Of a stretch of 64,000 nucleotides of DNA, positions 35,301 to 44,399 are shown in pieces (within the stretch, counting starts at the first letter, position 1; every line of letters starts with the position of its first letter). Source of the stretch: Altererythrobacter sp. KTW20L (GTDB taxonomy: Bacteria > Pseudomonadota > Alphaproteobacteria > Sphingomonadales > Sphingomonadaceae). The notes under the pieces are model-generated. The model saw nothing but the letters and a program-made list of their open reading frames with translations. It was not told the origin of the DNA and made no database searches. A program made the translations under genes and the position numbers. The DNA is taken from contig NZ_JAMFLH010000012.1 in assembly GCF_023501975.1 (NCBI RefSeq), positions 83,433-147,432 on the forward strand, written 5' to 3'.

Positions 35301-36647
35301 ATGACAGAGACGAAAAAGCCCGGGGTGCAGGGTGTTACGCCCGGCAGTCCGGCTCCGTGGCGGCGCCTGATGGTCGAACATGCCGTGGCCCTGCGCCTGT
35401 CGATCCTGGGCGGCGATCGCGACCCCAAGGGCACGATCTGCGTCGATCCCGCAGCCCGCGCGATGGTCACCAAGGCGCTCGGGCCGATGGCGCTGGAGGC
35501 CGTGCGTATCGTGGAGGCCTATACGATCGGGTCCGCCACGACCGAGGCCGGCGAATACCCGGTTATCGCGCCGGGGCTCGGCCAGCGCGAACAGCCACCC
35601 GAATTCGTGTCGCGCCTTCATATCATCCTCAATGCGCTGGAGCCCGAGGCTGACGGGACGGCAGACGGCCAGGCCCGCTCGCCCTCGGTAATCCAGAGCG
35701 ACCTGTGGCAATTGCTCTACAAGGTGCGCGAGAGCGCCGAGATGGCCTATGCGCGGGAACTCGACCTCATCGAGCTCGACAGGCGCATCCTGTTCCTGCT
35801 GCACAATGTCGGCCCGCTGGTGCCGGCCGATATTTCCAGCGCGGTCGGCGTGGACAAGGCCCAGGTCAGTCGGTCGGTCAAGCGCCTGCTCGAAATCAAG
35901 ATGGTCGAGCGCGAGCAGTTGCGTTCGCCGCTGCGGCTCACCCGCAAGGGGCAGTCGCATTCCGAACGGCTGCTTCGTCTGGCCGACCTGCGCAACCGCG
36001 AACTGACCTTCGACATCGGGGACGAAGAGCTGGAGGCCTTCTTCGCGGTGATCGAGAAGCTGCTCGACCAGGCGGTGCTGCTCTATGACCAGGAGCGGCG
36101 GAACGGCCAGCAGCCGGAAGCGGCCGAATTTCCCCGTCCCGGCGCTGCGGTCGAAAGCGAAAGCCGGTCGGGCGAGCGGATCGTGCTCGACCGGTCGCGG
36201 ATCATTTCACCGCTGATGACGCTGAGCTCCTACTTCAGCCGCAGCGGCTCGCTGATGTTCAAGCGGCTGACCGGGCTGTCGAACTTTGAAGCATGGGTCC
36301 TCAACGAAATAGGCATGGCTCCTCCCATCGAATGGAATGACCTGGTGGACCGGCTTGACCGCGATCACAGCCAGGCTGGGCGCACTGTCAATGCGCTGGT
36401 CCAACGCGGGCTGGTGCTGCGCGAGGGCAAGCCGGGCCGGCGCAACGGGTGTTTTGCGCCGACCGAAGCGGGGGAGGAACTGTACCAGGTCATTCAGGAT
36501 GCCAGCCGCCAGCGCAGCGCTTTCCTGCTGTCACCGCTATCGCAAGCCGAACGCGACAGCTTCCTCGCCACGTTCGACAAGATCAGGCGTAATGCTGTGG
36601 TCCAACTCGAACGCGAGCGGGCGTTCGAGGAACTGGGCCAAGCTTGA
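35301..36647 (+). CDS. Regulator with two MarR-type winged-helix domains
   Basis: Protein of 448 aa. The first winged helix (about residues 150-230) has LDRRILFLLHNVGPLVPADISSAVGVDKAQVSRSVKRLLE then RLTRKG. The second (about residues 335-420) has GLSNFEAWVLNEIGMAPP then LDRDHSQAGRTVNALVQRGLVLRE and FAPTEAGEELY. Both are of MarR type, so one chain could behave like a covalently linked dimer. The N-terminal 100 residues are not recognised. The ATG at 35301 follows GGGGGAGG by about ten bases; ATG 35259 is possible. It is divergent from the TonB receptor and may control it or respond to its ligand. Confidence 0.75.
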   Translation: MTETKKPGVQGVTPGSPAPWRRLMVEHAVALRLSILGGDRDPKGTICVDPAARAMVTKALGPMALEAVRIVEAYTIGSATTEAGEYPVIAPGLGQREQPPEFVSRLHIILNALEPEADGTADGQARSPSVIQSDLWQLLYKVRESAEMAYARELDLIELDRRILFLLHNVGPLVPADISSAVGVDKAQVSRSVKRLLEIKMVEREQLRSPLRLTRKGQSHSERLLRLADLRNRELTFDIGDEELEAFFAVIEKLLDQAVLLYDQERRNGQQPEAAEFPRPGAAVESESRSGERIVLDRSRIISPLMTLSSYFSRSGSLMFKRLTGLSNFEAWVLNEIGMAPPIEWNDLVDRLDRDHSQAGRTVNALVQRGLVLREGKPGRRNGCFAPTEAGEELYQVIQDASRQRSAFLLSPLSQAERDSFLATFDKIRRNAVVQLERERAFEELGQA

Positions 36648-36684
36648 GCGGGGCCGAGCCTGATCGGCGGGTCGCGCGCGTGTC

Positions 36685-37299
36685 TTAACGCACGCGGCGG
36701 ACGCGCACCGGTGGCTGGTTATTGAACCGCAGCATGAAGCTTCCGAGCGCAGCGCGGCGGATTTCGACGGTCGAACCACTGCGAGGAGGGGTGTAGGTCG
36801 AACTGACGCTGCTGGTGAATTGCCATTGCGCGCCGCTGTCCAGCGTGATCAAATAAATACCGGGCTCACGCTGCGAAACCTCGGTGACGCGGGCGGTGAT
36901 TTCCTGAGTTTCGCCGGGGGGCGTCGAGTTGAAGCGTTCCGGAGTGCGAATGTCCTCGCCGCCAAAGTCGGCCACGCCGTCACCTGCACGCGGTGCCGCC
37001 GCGCTTTGGTTGCCGCGAACATCCTCTGCCCCGAAGTCGGCCACGCTGCCGCCGCGCGGATTGAGCACCGCCCCGCCGCCTTGCGCGCGGACCTCCCCCG
37101 GGATCGTGTTTCGGGCAGGGCCGGCGTTGCGGATATTGTTGTCAAAGCAGCCGAGACGGGCCGTCGGATCGTCGATCCGGGCGCACTCGCGCAGGATGTT
37201 GAGCACTACGTCGTCGGCAATTTGCGCCTGGGCGGGCAGGGCCAGCGCGCCAAGCGAGGCTGCTGCGGACAGGACTAGGGCGGCGCGATACGCGATCAT
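36685..37299 (-). CDS. Exported protein with two VADFG-EDxR repeats, function unknown
   Basis: Periplasmic or secreted protein of 204 aa with a clear signal peptide (about residues 1-25, ALVLSAAASLGALALPAQAQ). Residues 30-55 hold a Cys pair (LRECARIDDPTARLGCFD). A degenerate repeat follows: SVADFGAEDVRGNQ and GVADFGGEDIRTPE at about residues 85-120. The C-terminal 80 residues are beta-rich (TARVTEVSQREPGIYLITLDSGAQW ... VEIRRAALGSFMLRF), ending in RVRRVR. The ATG at 37299 was chosen because it yields the signal peptide. It is convergent with the tandem-MarR gene. Confidence 0.75.
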   Translation of the reverse strand: MIAYRAALVLSAAASLGALALPAQAQIADDVVLNILRECARIDDPTARLGCFDNNIRNAGPARNTIPGEVRAQGGGAVLNPRGGSVADFGAEDVRGNQSAAAPRAGDGVADFGGEDIRTPERFNSTPPGETQEITARVTEVSQREPGIYLITLDSGAQWQFTSSVSSTYTPPRSGSTVEIRRAALGSFMLRFNNQPPVRVRRVR

Positions 37300-37501
37300 G
37301 ACTGGTAGAAACTCCCTCTCGACGCAGCCACAGTGGCCCCGCAGGGCCATGTGCGCAAGAGGGTTGCCATGGGCTGAACGCAAGTTTTGCGCTGCATCCG
37401 GGCTCATTGGCCGCGATAAGACGGGGCGCGCCCTGTGGATTAATCTCCGCTCCCCCGCCAAAGTGCTTGAATCGCGGACCCAAGTGTGATTCTGTCAGGT
37501 T

Positions 37502-37810
37502 ATGAACGCACCATCAGGCAAGCGCGAAAAACGGATCCAGTTGCTGGCCCTGGGCTGTCTCTTGGTGCTGGGCGGTCTTGCGCTGGTCGGGCCCTATGGC
37601 CTGTTGTCGTGGGGCGAACAAAGTGCGCTTCTCGATGCGCGGCAGGAACAGTTGGCTGTCCTGCAGGACGAGCGAGCAGTGCTGGAAAACCGCAACGACC
37701 TGCTCGACCCGGATCATGTCGACCCCGATTTCGCCAGCGAACTGGTGAGGCAGAATCTCAACGTCGTCCATCGCGACGAATATGTGATCGATCTCGAAAC
37801 CCAACCCTGA
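37502..37810 (+). CDS. ftsB: Cell-division protein FtsB/DivIC-type
   Basis: Septum formation initiator of 102 aa. One transmembrane helix (about residues 11-33, LLALGCLLVLGGLALVGPYGLL) is followed by a periplasmic coiled coil (ARQEQLAVLQDERAVLENRNDLLDPDHVD). DPDFASELVRQNLNVVHRDEYVI ends the family domain. FtsB links FtsL and FtsQ in the divisome. Its position directly before pdhA is a conserved alphaproteobacterial arrangement. Confidence 0.88.
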   Translation: MNAPSGKREKRIQLLALGCLLVLGGLALVGPYGLLSWGEQSALLDARQEQLAVLQDERAVLENRNDLLDPDHVDPDFASELVRQNLNVVHRDEYVIDLETQP

Positions 37811-37959
37811 TTGCGGCAGTTTTGGCACCTGCTATGAACCATTATAACCATATCGGTTCAATGGTGACGTGGGGCGTTGCCAGCGCTTGTCCGATTTGCC
37901 TATAGGCAGGATTGCAAGCGCCGCCGCCCCCCATTCGGCGCACAAAGGGACAGGTTGTT

Positions 37960-39078
37960 TTGGCCAGAAATTCAACATCTTCCGCCGGTAAGGCCGTGCG
38001 GATATCCGCTCCCAAGGCGGAATCGAAGAACGCTTCGGCAAGTGCCAGTGCAGACGACGGTTTCGAACTGCGCAGCCTGCAGGACGCCTTTGACAAGGAT
38101 CGCCGCTACAAGGCGAGCGAGGAAGAGCTACTTGGCTTTTACCAGACCATGCTGCTCATCCGTCGTTTCGAGGAACGGGCCGGCCAGCTTTATGGCCTGG
38201 GACTGATCGGCGGTTTCTGCCACCTCTACATCGGCCAGGAAGCCGTTGCTGTCGGCCTGCAAAGCGCGCTGGAAGAAGGCAAGGACAGCGTAATCACCGG
38301 CTATCGCGACCATGGCCACATGCTGGCCTATGGCATCGATCCGCGCCTGATCATGGCCGAACTGACCGGGCGCGAAGCCGGGATCAGTCGCGGCAAGGGT
38401 GGCTCCATGCACATGTTTTCCACCGAGCACGCGTTCTACGGTGGCCACGGCATCGTCGGGGCGCAGGTCTCGCTCGGCGGCGGGCTGGCCTTTGCCCACA
38501 AGTATCGTGAGGATGGCGGGCTGTGCATGGCCTATTTTGGCGATGGCGCGGCGAACCAGGGCCAGGTCTACGAGACGATGAACATGGCCTCGCTGTGGAA
38601 TCTGCCGATCATTTTCGTGGTGGAAAACAACCAGTACGCCATGGGCACCAGCGTCAAGCGGTCGAGTGCCGAGACGGAATTCTACCGCCGTGGCACGGCT
38701 TTCCGCATTCCCGGCATGGAAGTGAACGGGATGGACGTGCTGGAAGTGCACCAGGCCGCCCGCATCGCGATTGACCATGTGCGCGGCGGAAATGGCCCCG
38801 TGCTGATGGAATTGAACACCTACCGCTATCGCGGCCACTCGATGTCCGACCCGGCCAAGTACCGCACCCGCGAGGAAGTGCAGGGCGTGCGCGAGAAGAG
38901 CGATCCGATCGAGATGGCCAAGGCCGAACTGCTCGCCATGGGAGTGGACGAGGACAAGCTTAAGGACATCGAGAAAGCCATCCGCGCCACCGTGACCGAA
39001 GCGGCGGAATTCGCCGAGAAATCGCCCGAACCCGAAGTGGGCGAGCTTTATACCGACGTGCTGGTGGGGAAATACTGA
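37960..39078 (+). CDS. pdhA: Pyruvate dehydrogenase E1 component, alpha subunit
   Basis: Thiamine-diphosphate enzyme subunit of 372 aa that decarboxylates pyruvate in the PDH complex. The ThDP motif [31 protein letters not shown] lies near residues 190-220. [26 protein letters not shown] and the phosphorylation-loop segment [19 protein letters not shown] are also typical. The TTG at 37960 (LARNSTSS) with AGGGACAGG upstream was chosen; a second TTG at 37912 would add 16 proline-rich residues. An Ala/Ser/Lys N-terminal extension of about 50 residues precedes the catalytic core. It is followed one base later by pdhB. Confidence 0.96.
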   Translation: MARNSTSSAGKAVRISAPKAESKNASASASADDGFELRSLQDAFDKDRRYKASEEELLGFYQTMLLIRRFEERAGQLYGLGLIGGFCHLYIGQEAVAVGLQSALEEGKDSVITGYRDHGHMLAYGIDPRLIMAELTGREAGISRGKGGSMHMFSTEHAFYGGHGIVGAQVSLGGGLAFAHKYREDGGLCMAYFGDGAANQGQVYETMNMASLWNLPIIFVVENNQYAMGTSVKRSSAETEFYRRGTAFRIPGMEVNGMDVLEVHQAARIAIDHVRGGNGPVLMELNTYRYRGHSMSDPAKYRTREEVQGVREKSDPIEMAKAELLAMGVDEDKLKDIEKAIRATVTEAAEFAEKSPEPEVGELYTDVLVGKY

Positions 39079-39079
39079 G

Positions 39080-40450
39080 ATGGCGATCGAACTGAAGATG
39101 CCCGCGCTCTCCCCTACGATGGAGGAAGGCACGCTGGCCAAGTGGCTGGTCAAGGAAGGTGACAGCGTGTCCGCAGGTGACGTGCTGGCCGAGATCGAGA
39201 CCGACAAGGCGACGATGGAATTCGAATCCATCGACGAAGGCACCGTGGGCAAGATCCTGGTGCCCGAAGGCTCCGAGAACGTGAAGGTCGGCACAGTCAT
39301 TGCAGTGCTGAACGGCGAGGGCGAGGAAGCCGCTCCGTCCGCCGAGGCAGCCGCTCCGGCAGCAGCAGAACCTGAAGCCAAAACAGAGACTTCTGCCGCA
39401 TCCGCCCCCGAGCGCCCGAAATCTGCCGAGCGCGCTGCGGACCCGGAAGTGCCCGCCGGCACCAACATGCACAAGCTGTCCGTGCGCGAAGCCCTGCGCG
39501 ATGCCATGGCCGAGGAAATGAGCCGCGACGACCGGGTCTTTGTGATCGGCGAGGAAGTGGCCGAATACCAGGGTGCCTATAAGGTGACCCAGGGCCTGCT
39601 GGAGGAATTCGGCCCCAAGCGCGTGATCGACACGCCGATTACCGAATACGGCTTTGCCGGTATCGGCACCGGCGCGGCGATGGGCGGGCTGAGGCCGATC
39701 GTCGAATTCATGACTTTCAACTTCGCCATGCAGGCCATCGACCACATCATCAATTCGGCAGCCAAGACCAATTACATGTCGGGCGGCCAGATGCGCTGTC
39801 CGGTGGTGTTCCGCGGGCCGAACGGAGCCGCAAGCCGGGTGGGCGCGCAGCACAGCCAGAACTATGGCCCGTGGTACGCCAGCGTTCCGGGCCTGATCGT
39901 TATCGCGCCCTATGACGCGTCCGATGCCAAGGGCCTGCTGAAAGCGGCGATCCGCAGCGACGATCCGGTGGTCTTTCTGGAAAACGAGCTGGTCTATGGC
40001 AACAGCTTCGATGTGGCCCAGCTGGACGATCACGTGCTGCCCATCGGCAAGGCACGGATCATGCGCGAAGGCGCCGATGTTACCATCGTATCTTACAGCA
40101 TCGGTGTGAAATTCGCGCTCGAAGCTGCTGAAAAGCTGGCGGAAGAAGGCATTGATGCCGAAGTGATCGACCTGCGCACCCTGCGCCCGCTGGATACCCA
40201 GACTGTGCTCGAAAGCCTCGCCAAGACCAACCGCCTGGTGGTGGCCGAAGAAGGCTGGCCTGCCTGCTCGATTGCGTCCGAAGTGATTGCGGTTTGCATG
40301 GAACAGGGCTTCGACCTGCTCGATGCCCCGGTCATGCGGGTGTGCAACGAGGACGTGCCGCTACCTTATGCCGCCAACCTCGAGAAGCTGGCATTGATCG
40401 ATGCCGCGCGCATCGTCAGCGCGGCCCGCAAGGTCTGTTACAAGGACTGA
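39080..40450 (+). CDS. pdhB: Pyruvate dehydrogenase E1 component, beta subunit with N-terminal lipoyl domain
   Basis: Protein of 456 aa. Residues 1-80 are a lipoyl/biotinyl domain with the lipoylated lysine in [17 protein letters not shown] (Lys at about residue 43). An Ala/Pro/Glu linker (about 85-130) leads to the transketolase-like E1 beta core (about 135-456) with [50 protein letters not shown] and [15 protein letters not shown]. Lipoyl-fused E1 beta is known from Zymomonas, Rhizobium and relatives. The E2 and E3 genes are not next to it in this window. Confidence 0.96.
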   Translation: MAIELKMPALSPTMEEGTLAKWLVKEGDSVSAGDVLAEIETDKATMEFESIDEGTVGKILVPEGSENVKVGTVIAVLNGEGEEAAPSAEAAAPAAAEPEAKTETSAASAPERPKSAERAADPEVPAGTNMHKLSVREALRDAMAEEMSRDDRVFVIGEEVAEYQGAYKVTQGLLEEFGPKRVIDTPITEYGFAGIGTGAAMGGLRPIVEFMTFNFAMQAIDHIINSAAKTNYMSGGQMRCPVVFRGPNGAASRVGAQHSQNYGPWYASVPGLIVIAPYDASDAKGLLKAAIRSDDPVVFLENELVYGNSFDVAQLDDHVLPIGKARIMREGADVTIVSYSIGVKFALEAAEKLAEEGIDAEVIDLRTLRPLDTQTVLESLAKTNRLVVAEEGWPACSIASEVIAVCMEQGFDLLDAPVMRVCNEDVPLPYAANLEKLALIDAARIVSAARKVCYKD

Positions 40451-40468
40451 TTGGACCTTTGGCGTGCC

Positions 40469-41170
40469 CTACGGGGCAGCGCTGTATGCAGTGGTGCCGA
40501 AGGTGCCGCAATGGGCTACCGATTCGGGATCGTCGGCATCGCGCTGGTATATCTGCGTCAGGTCGCGATCATCGCGCACGGTGAAGCTGGCCGTGGTGCG
40601 GATCTCGCCCGGAATACCATAGGGATTGCCGATCAGCGGATCGTAATCGTAGGCGATCTCGACGAACATCACCGCTTCGTTGGCAAAGGCGATCACTTCC
40701 TCGCCAGGAGGGCCCATGCCGGGAAAGGCGCTGTCCAGGCCATCACCCTCGATGCCATAGGTGGACACGTGGTCCTTTGCTCCCATGCAGCGCTGCCAGT
40801 GGATATATTGTTCGTCTTCGGTGCCGGGCACCACTTCGAGGCTGCTGATGATGATTCGTCCGCGGCCATAGAGATCGAGGCGGCTGCCGGCCTGGATCTC
40901 GGCGCCATAGAACAGGTCCTGGATATCGCCTTCGAAGATCTGGCGGTTTTCCAGCTGGGACTGTTCACCGATGCGCGAGGCGTTGTCGGCGATGTGGACT
41001 GCCAGCTGGTTGATCTGCATCTGCACAATGGCCCGGTTCGCCAGTTCCAGGCCCATCAACCCCAGGCCGAGCAACACCGGCGCCACCAGGGCGAATTCGG
41101 TCGCGGCGAGGCCGGTGTTATCTGGTGCAAGCCGACGCAGGCGGTTACGGATGGAGCGCAGCATTAGCAT
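40469..41170 (-). CDS. TadE-like pilus assembly protein (third gene of module 2)
   Basis: Protein of 233 aa with the TadE prepilin-like start: basic residues, then NTGLAATEFALVAPVLLGLGLMGLELANRAIV (about residues 18-50), a G-x5-EF cleavage-like motif followed by a hydrophobic helix. The exported part has a Cys pair (QRCMGAKD and VAHCGTF) and a Tyr-rich AYDYDPLIGNPYG. TadE and TadG proteins are minor components or assembly factors of Flp/Tad pili. The start overlaps the previous gene by seven bases. It ends near the convergent pdhB. Confidence 0.8.
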   Translation of the reverse strand: MLMLRSIRNRLRRLAPDNTGLAATEFALVAPVLLGLGLMGLELANRAIVQMQINQLAVHIADNASRIGEQSQLENRQIFEGDIQDLFYGAEIQAGSRLDLYGRGRIIISSLEVVPGTEDEQYIHWQRCMGAKDHVSTYGIEGDGLDSAFPGMGPPGEEVIAFANEAVMFVEIAYDYDPLIGNPYGIPGEIRTTASFTVRDDRDLTQIYQRDADDPESVAHCGTFGTTAYSAAP

Positions 41171-41763
41171 TGCCCCACCGTCACTTCGGTGTTCTGCATC
41201 CGGAAGGGCTGGTTGCGCAGCACCGTACGCGCGACCGAGGAAACCTCGCTCGGCACGCCGATGAACTTGTGCAGGGGGAACTGCCGGTCATAGGTGACCG
41301 TGACTACGTAGAGCACGGCATCGCGCGCGCCGCCCATGCCGTCTTTGCCGCGGTCTTCGTCCCACATCCCGTTGCCGTTCACGTCCTCGAACGGCTCGCC
41401 ATCGTTGCAAACGCCATCGCCGTTGGAATCGGTGAAGTCTTCGGGCCGGGCGACATCGGCGAAATTGGTATAGGCCTTACGCTCGAACTCGACCGTACCA
41501 CTTGGCACGATGTTATGGACAACTTCGGTGACCCGCGCATCGATCTGGGCCTCGGACAGGTCGGCGCCCTCGATCGTGGAATCGCGGGCTGCCTTCTGGA
41601 TTGCGCCTTCGAGAAGGGAAGCAGTGTAGATGTTGTACGACAGGTCGAACAGGCCGATCAGCGCCAGGATGAAGACGGGCGCGACCAGGGCGAATTCGAC
41701 CAGTGCCGCGCCGCGCCTGTCGCGCATGACCTTGCGCAGAAAGATGGAGCGGAGCCCGGCCAT
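41164..41763 (-). CDS. TadE-like protein with calcium-binding-type loops
   Basis: Protein of 199 aa with the TadE motif RRGAALVEFALVAPVFILALIGLFDLSYNIYTA near the N-terminus. In the exported part, DSNGDGVCNDGEPFEDVNGNGMWDEDRGKD (about residues 111-140) contains two DxNxDG / DVNGNGxWDED loops, which resemble EF-hand or dockerin-type calcium sites. The family does not need them, so calcium may stabilise this minor pilin-like protein or its contacts. It shares one base with the preceding tadG stop (TGATG). Confidence 0.82.
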   Translation of the reverse strand: MAGLRSIFLRKVMRDRRGAALVEFALVAPVFILALIGLFDLSYNIYTASLLEGAIQKAARDSTIEGADLSEAQIDARVTEVVHNIVPSGTVEFERKAYTNFADVARPEDFTDSNGDGVCNDGEPFEDVNGNGMWDEDRGKDGMGGARDAVLYVVTVTYDRQFPLHKFIGVPSEVSSVARTVLRNQPFRMQNTEVTVGQC

Positions 41764-43391
41764 CAGCGCACGATCCGCAATTCGCCCATGCGCCGGGCGA
41801 TTGTGCTGAACGTTGCCTCAAGCGAAGCAGCGTCATCGGCCACGAAATAGCGTTCCTGGCCCGCGCAGGTCTGCATGACCGGGTTGGCACCTGTGCCAAA
41901 GCTGATAACCCAGACCTGGATGTTGCGCTTCTTCACTTCGGCGCAGGCAAAGCTGAAGCGGTTTTCTACCGTCTGGGTCAGGGACATGATCGAAGTGGGC
42001 GACCAGCGCCGCTGGTCCAGCGGTTCGATGCCGTAAGAGCCATAGGACACATCAAGCGGCGCGGTCTCGCCGTCGGTCAGGTAGATCATGTGGCGGGTGG
42101 TCACCCGGCCTGGCTGGTCGGCATTCTGCGCGGCGAACAGGCCGGTCGGCGATAGCAGGCGGCCGCCCCAGATCATGCCGATATCGTGATAGGTGCTGCC
42201 CTGGACGACCATGCCATCGACATAGGTGGCCACCTGTTCGGCAGTCATTTCGGCCAGTTGATGGGCGGGGGAAGGGCAGGCGCTGTAACCCCAGCTGTTG
42301 GCGTTGACGAACTCGGTCCCGGTGATGATCTGCGGGCGGCTGAAACCGCCCCAGCCGTTGGTCCGGATCTCGCGGACATAGCTCAGCTCGTTGAGCATCG
42401 GGCGCCACTGGGTGGCCGGATCGTTCGGGTTGGGTACCCGGTCGAGATCGAGGTCTAGCGCACGCGAAAGATCGACGTTGCCATAGTCGGTGATCTCGTA
42501 GGTGTCGCGTTCCTCCACACAGCCGCGGTATCTGGCGGTGACATTGGTGGGAGCAGAGGGTGAGCCACCCATCGGAACCTGGACCGTATTGGCCGTTCCG
42601 AGGAAGGCGAGGTCTAGCGTCATCCTGGAATAGCGCCACTGGATGTTGTTCTGCCGCACCCGGTAATTGTACTCCCACTCGTCCACCAGCCATTCGTCGC
42701 GCAACAGGTGCCCGACGTTGACGTTGGTGGAATAGGGCAGGAAGCCATAGCGGATGCGCGTGCCGGGGGGCTTGTTGCCCTCCATCTGCGCGTGGAAGCT
42801 TTTTACCGTGGAGCGAAGGGCCGCGATCCGCGGCTCGGTATCGTCGGGATTGGTCCACAGCATCGAACCTGTGGTGTCGAGCACCATCATGATGTCGGTA
42901 TTGGCCATGGTGATCTGGGCCGAGCAGCTGGCGCTTACCTGGAGCATGTCGAACCCGAAAGCGCCCATGATCGTGGTCGGCACCTGTGCCGTGGCTACCC
43001 CGGAGATCGACAGGTCATTTTCCAGCGTCATCACGAAGTTGCGGGCGACGCTGCCGTGCGATCCGTCGCGGAAATTGATGTTGAAGAAGCGCTGGCCGGT
43101 GTCGGCCACGGTATCGGGAATCACGCCGTTCACCGCTACCGAGGTGCCCAGCCGCTTGCGCGCGGCAAGCGTTCCGGCATCGCAGGCCTGCTGCAACCGG
43201 GTCTCGGCGAGATAGCCCCGCCCCATATCGATTCCGCTGCCGATCAGTGCCAGCAAGGGGAACAGCGAGGCCGCCGCGATGATGATGACGTTGCCCGCCT
43301 CATTGCTCGCCAGCCGGCGCAGGCAGCCTTGCGCTGCGTCTTGCTTGGGGAAGCCAGGGATGGACGGAACCACGGTCATGGTGAGAGCCAT
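41763..43391 (-). CDS. TadG-like pilus assembly protein with von Willebrand A domain (module 2)
   Basis: Protein of 542 aa. After a TadG N-terminal unit (NEAGNVIIIAAASLFPLLALIGSGIDMGRGYLAE, about residues 30-63) comes an exported region. A von Willebrand factor A domain begins at TDIMMVLDTTGSML (about residue 165), with the MIDAS DxTGS motif; further elements are MIYLTDGETAPLD and IQVWVISFGTG. The vWA domain suggests metal-dependent adhesion or protein contact at the cell surface. First gene of the second TadG-TadE-TadE triplet. Confidence 0.85.
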   Translation of the reverse strand: MALTMTVVPSIPGFPKQDAAQGCLRRLASNEAGNVIIIAAASLFPLLALIGSGIDMGRGYLAETRLQQACDAGTLAARKRLGTSVAVNGVIPDTVADTGQRFFNINFRDGSHGSVARNFVMTLENDLSISGVATAQVPTTIMGAFGFDMLQVSASCSAQITMANTDIMMVLDTTGSMLWTNPDDTEPRIAALRSTVKSFHAQMEGNKPPGTRIRYGFLPYSTNVNVGHLLRDEWLVDEWEYNYRVRQNNIQWRYSRMTLDLAFLGTANTVQVPMGGSPSAPTNVTARYRGCVEERDTYEITDYGNVDLSRALDLDLDRVPNPNDPATQWRPMLNELSYVREIRTNGWGGFSRPQIITGTEFVNANSWGYSACPSPAHQLAEMTAEQVATYVDGMVVQGSTYHDIGMIWGGRLLSPTGLFAAQNADQPGRVTTRHMIYLTDGETAPLDVSYGSYGIEPLDQRRWSPTSIMSLTQTVENRFSFACAEVKKRNIQVWVISFGTGANPVMQTCAGQERYFVADDAASLEATFSTIARRMGELRIVR

Positions 43392-43424
43392 AACCCTGCG
43401 GACGTAAGGGTATCGCCAACAGGC

Positions 43425-43441
43425 TTGGTTAATTTGGTTAC
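43425..43441 (-). promoter_or_regulatory. Possible CtrA-like sites ahead of tadG (module 2)
   Basis: On the minus strand GTAACCAA and TTAACCAA occur in tandem nine bases apart (43441-43434 and 43432-43425), each close to the CtrA half-site TTAACCAT. They lie 34-50 bp upstream of the tadG start. Binding is inferred from resemblance only. Confidence 0.3.
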
Positions 43442-43479
43442 ACTTTTGGGATCGGGCAGCGCAGCGCTTGCCCGCTGGA

Positions 43480-43935
43480 TCACATTGGCAGCGGAATCGA
43501 ATTGTCGGTCACAAAGATCGGGCGCGTAAAGGTGATAAAGGGCATCTCGATGCCGGCGAAGGCGAGCAGGCTGTCGATCTGGTAGGTCACGGTAATCTGC
43601 ATCTCGATCGCGCCTTCGATCCGCTGGACTTCGGGCGTGGTGACCACGGCGTTCACACGCTCGCCAGACAGCAGGTATGGTGCCCCTCGCGCATGGTTCA
43701 CGGCAAAAGTGCGGATTTGCGTTGTGCTGAGGTTGTTGCCCGACTGGTGGGCGATGACCGCATAGCGCGCGGCATCAGCCGACAGGTTGCGCAAGGCATT
43801 GTAATTGTGGACTGCGAAGGCGGCCTGGAGGACGCCAAAAACCATGACTAGCAGGATCGGCGCGATCAGCGCGAATTCCACCATCGCCGATCCGCGATCC
43901 TGGCTCTGCAGCCGCCTGAACAGTTGCCTCATCAT
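43480..43935 (-). CDS. TadE-like pilus assembly protein (third gene of module 1)
   Basis: Protein of 151 aa with the TadE signature DRGSAMVEFALIAPILLVMVFGVLQAAFAVHNYNALRN at about residues 13-50, then a soluble part with a beta-rich end (MQITVTYQIDSLLAFAGIEMPF). The start codon shares one base with the stop of the preceding gene (TGATG). The longer open frame upstream is a shadow of that neighbour. It is the last gene of module 1; module 2 begins after an 88-bp gap. Confidence 0.82.
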   Translation of the reverse strand: MMRQLFRRLQSQDRGSAMVEFALIAPILLVMVFGVLQAAFAVHNYNALRNLSADAARYAVIAHQSGNNLSTTQIRTFAVNHARGAPYLLSGERVNAVVTTPEVQRIEGAIEMQITVTYQIDSLLAFAGIEMPFITFTRPIFVTDNSIPLPM

Positions 43936-44399
43936 CACGCGACCTGGATCGTGCGCGAGACGCTGAAATCCATCGGTCCGCCCACACCGAAGTGTGTCCA
44001 CAGCGGCTGATATGTATCGGACATCGCTACCTCGATGTAGGTATTGACGTGGTCGCTTTCGCCGCACAGCTCCTTGCTCGCGACATAGCTTTCGTCCGTG
44101 CCGCAGCGGAACACCTCGGCCACGGTGACCTGATCGGTAGTGAGGCCGGTGGATGTCACCAAGATATCGCGGATCGCCGTGCGGGCCTGGGCCGTCTCGG
44201 GAAGTGCGGCGCGGACCACAGCGGCAGCTTCGGCCGCTGCGCTTTGCAGTTCGGTCTGCCGCGCCACGATCGAGCTGACCTCGAACCCGCCGATCGCCAG
44301 CACGATCAGGACCGGTGCCACGATCGCGGTCTCGATTGCCATCGTCCCTTCGCACTGGCCGGCGAGGCGGCGGGCATTGAGGAGTGCGCGCCGGATCAT
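43935..44399 (-). CDS. TadE-like pilus assembly protein (second gene of module 1)
   Basis: Protein of 154 aa with CEGTMAIETAIVAPVLIVLAIGGFEVSSIVARQTELQSAAAEAA, a TadE-type prepilin-like segment (here with ET instead of EF). The exported part holds two cysteines (VFRCGTDES and KELCGES) that could form a disulfide. It overlaps the tadG-like gene by four bases and the next tadE by one, so all three are translationally coupled. Confidence 0.8.
   Translation of the reverse strand: MIRRALLNARRLAGQCEGTMAIETAIVAPVLIVLAIGGFEVSSIVARQTELQSAAAEAAAVVRAALPETAQARTAIRDILVTSTGLTTDQVTVAEVFRCGTDESYVASKELCGESDHVNTYIEVAMSDTYQPLWTHFGVGGPMDFSVSRTIQVA

Noticed and set aside
38128..39507. Open frame of 459 codons antisense to pdhA and pdhB
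   Set aside because: Both sense genes show complete catalytic motifs; the antisense translation is low-quality and has no domain.
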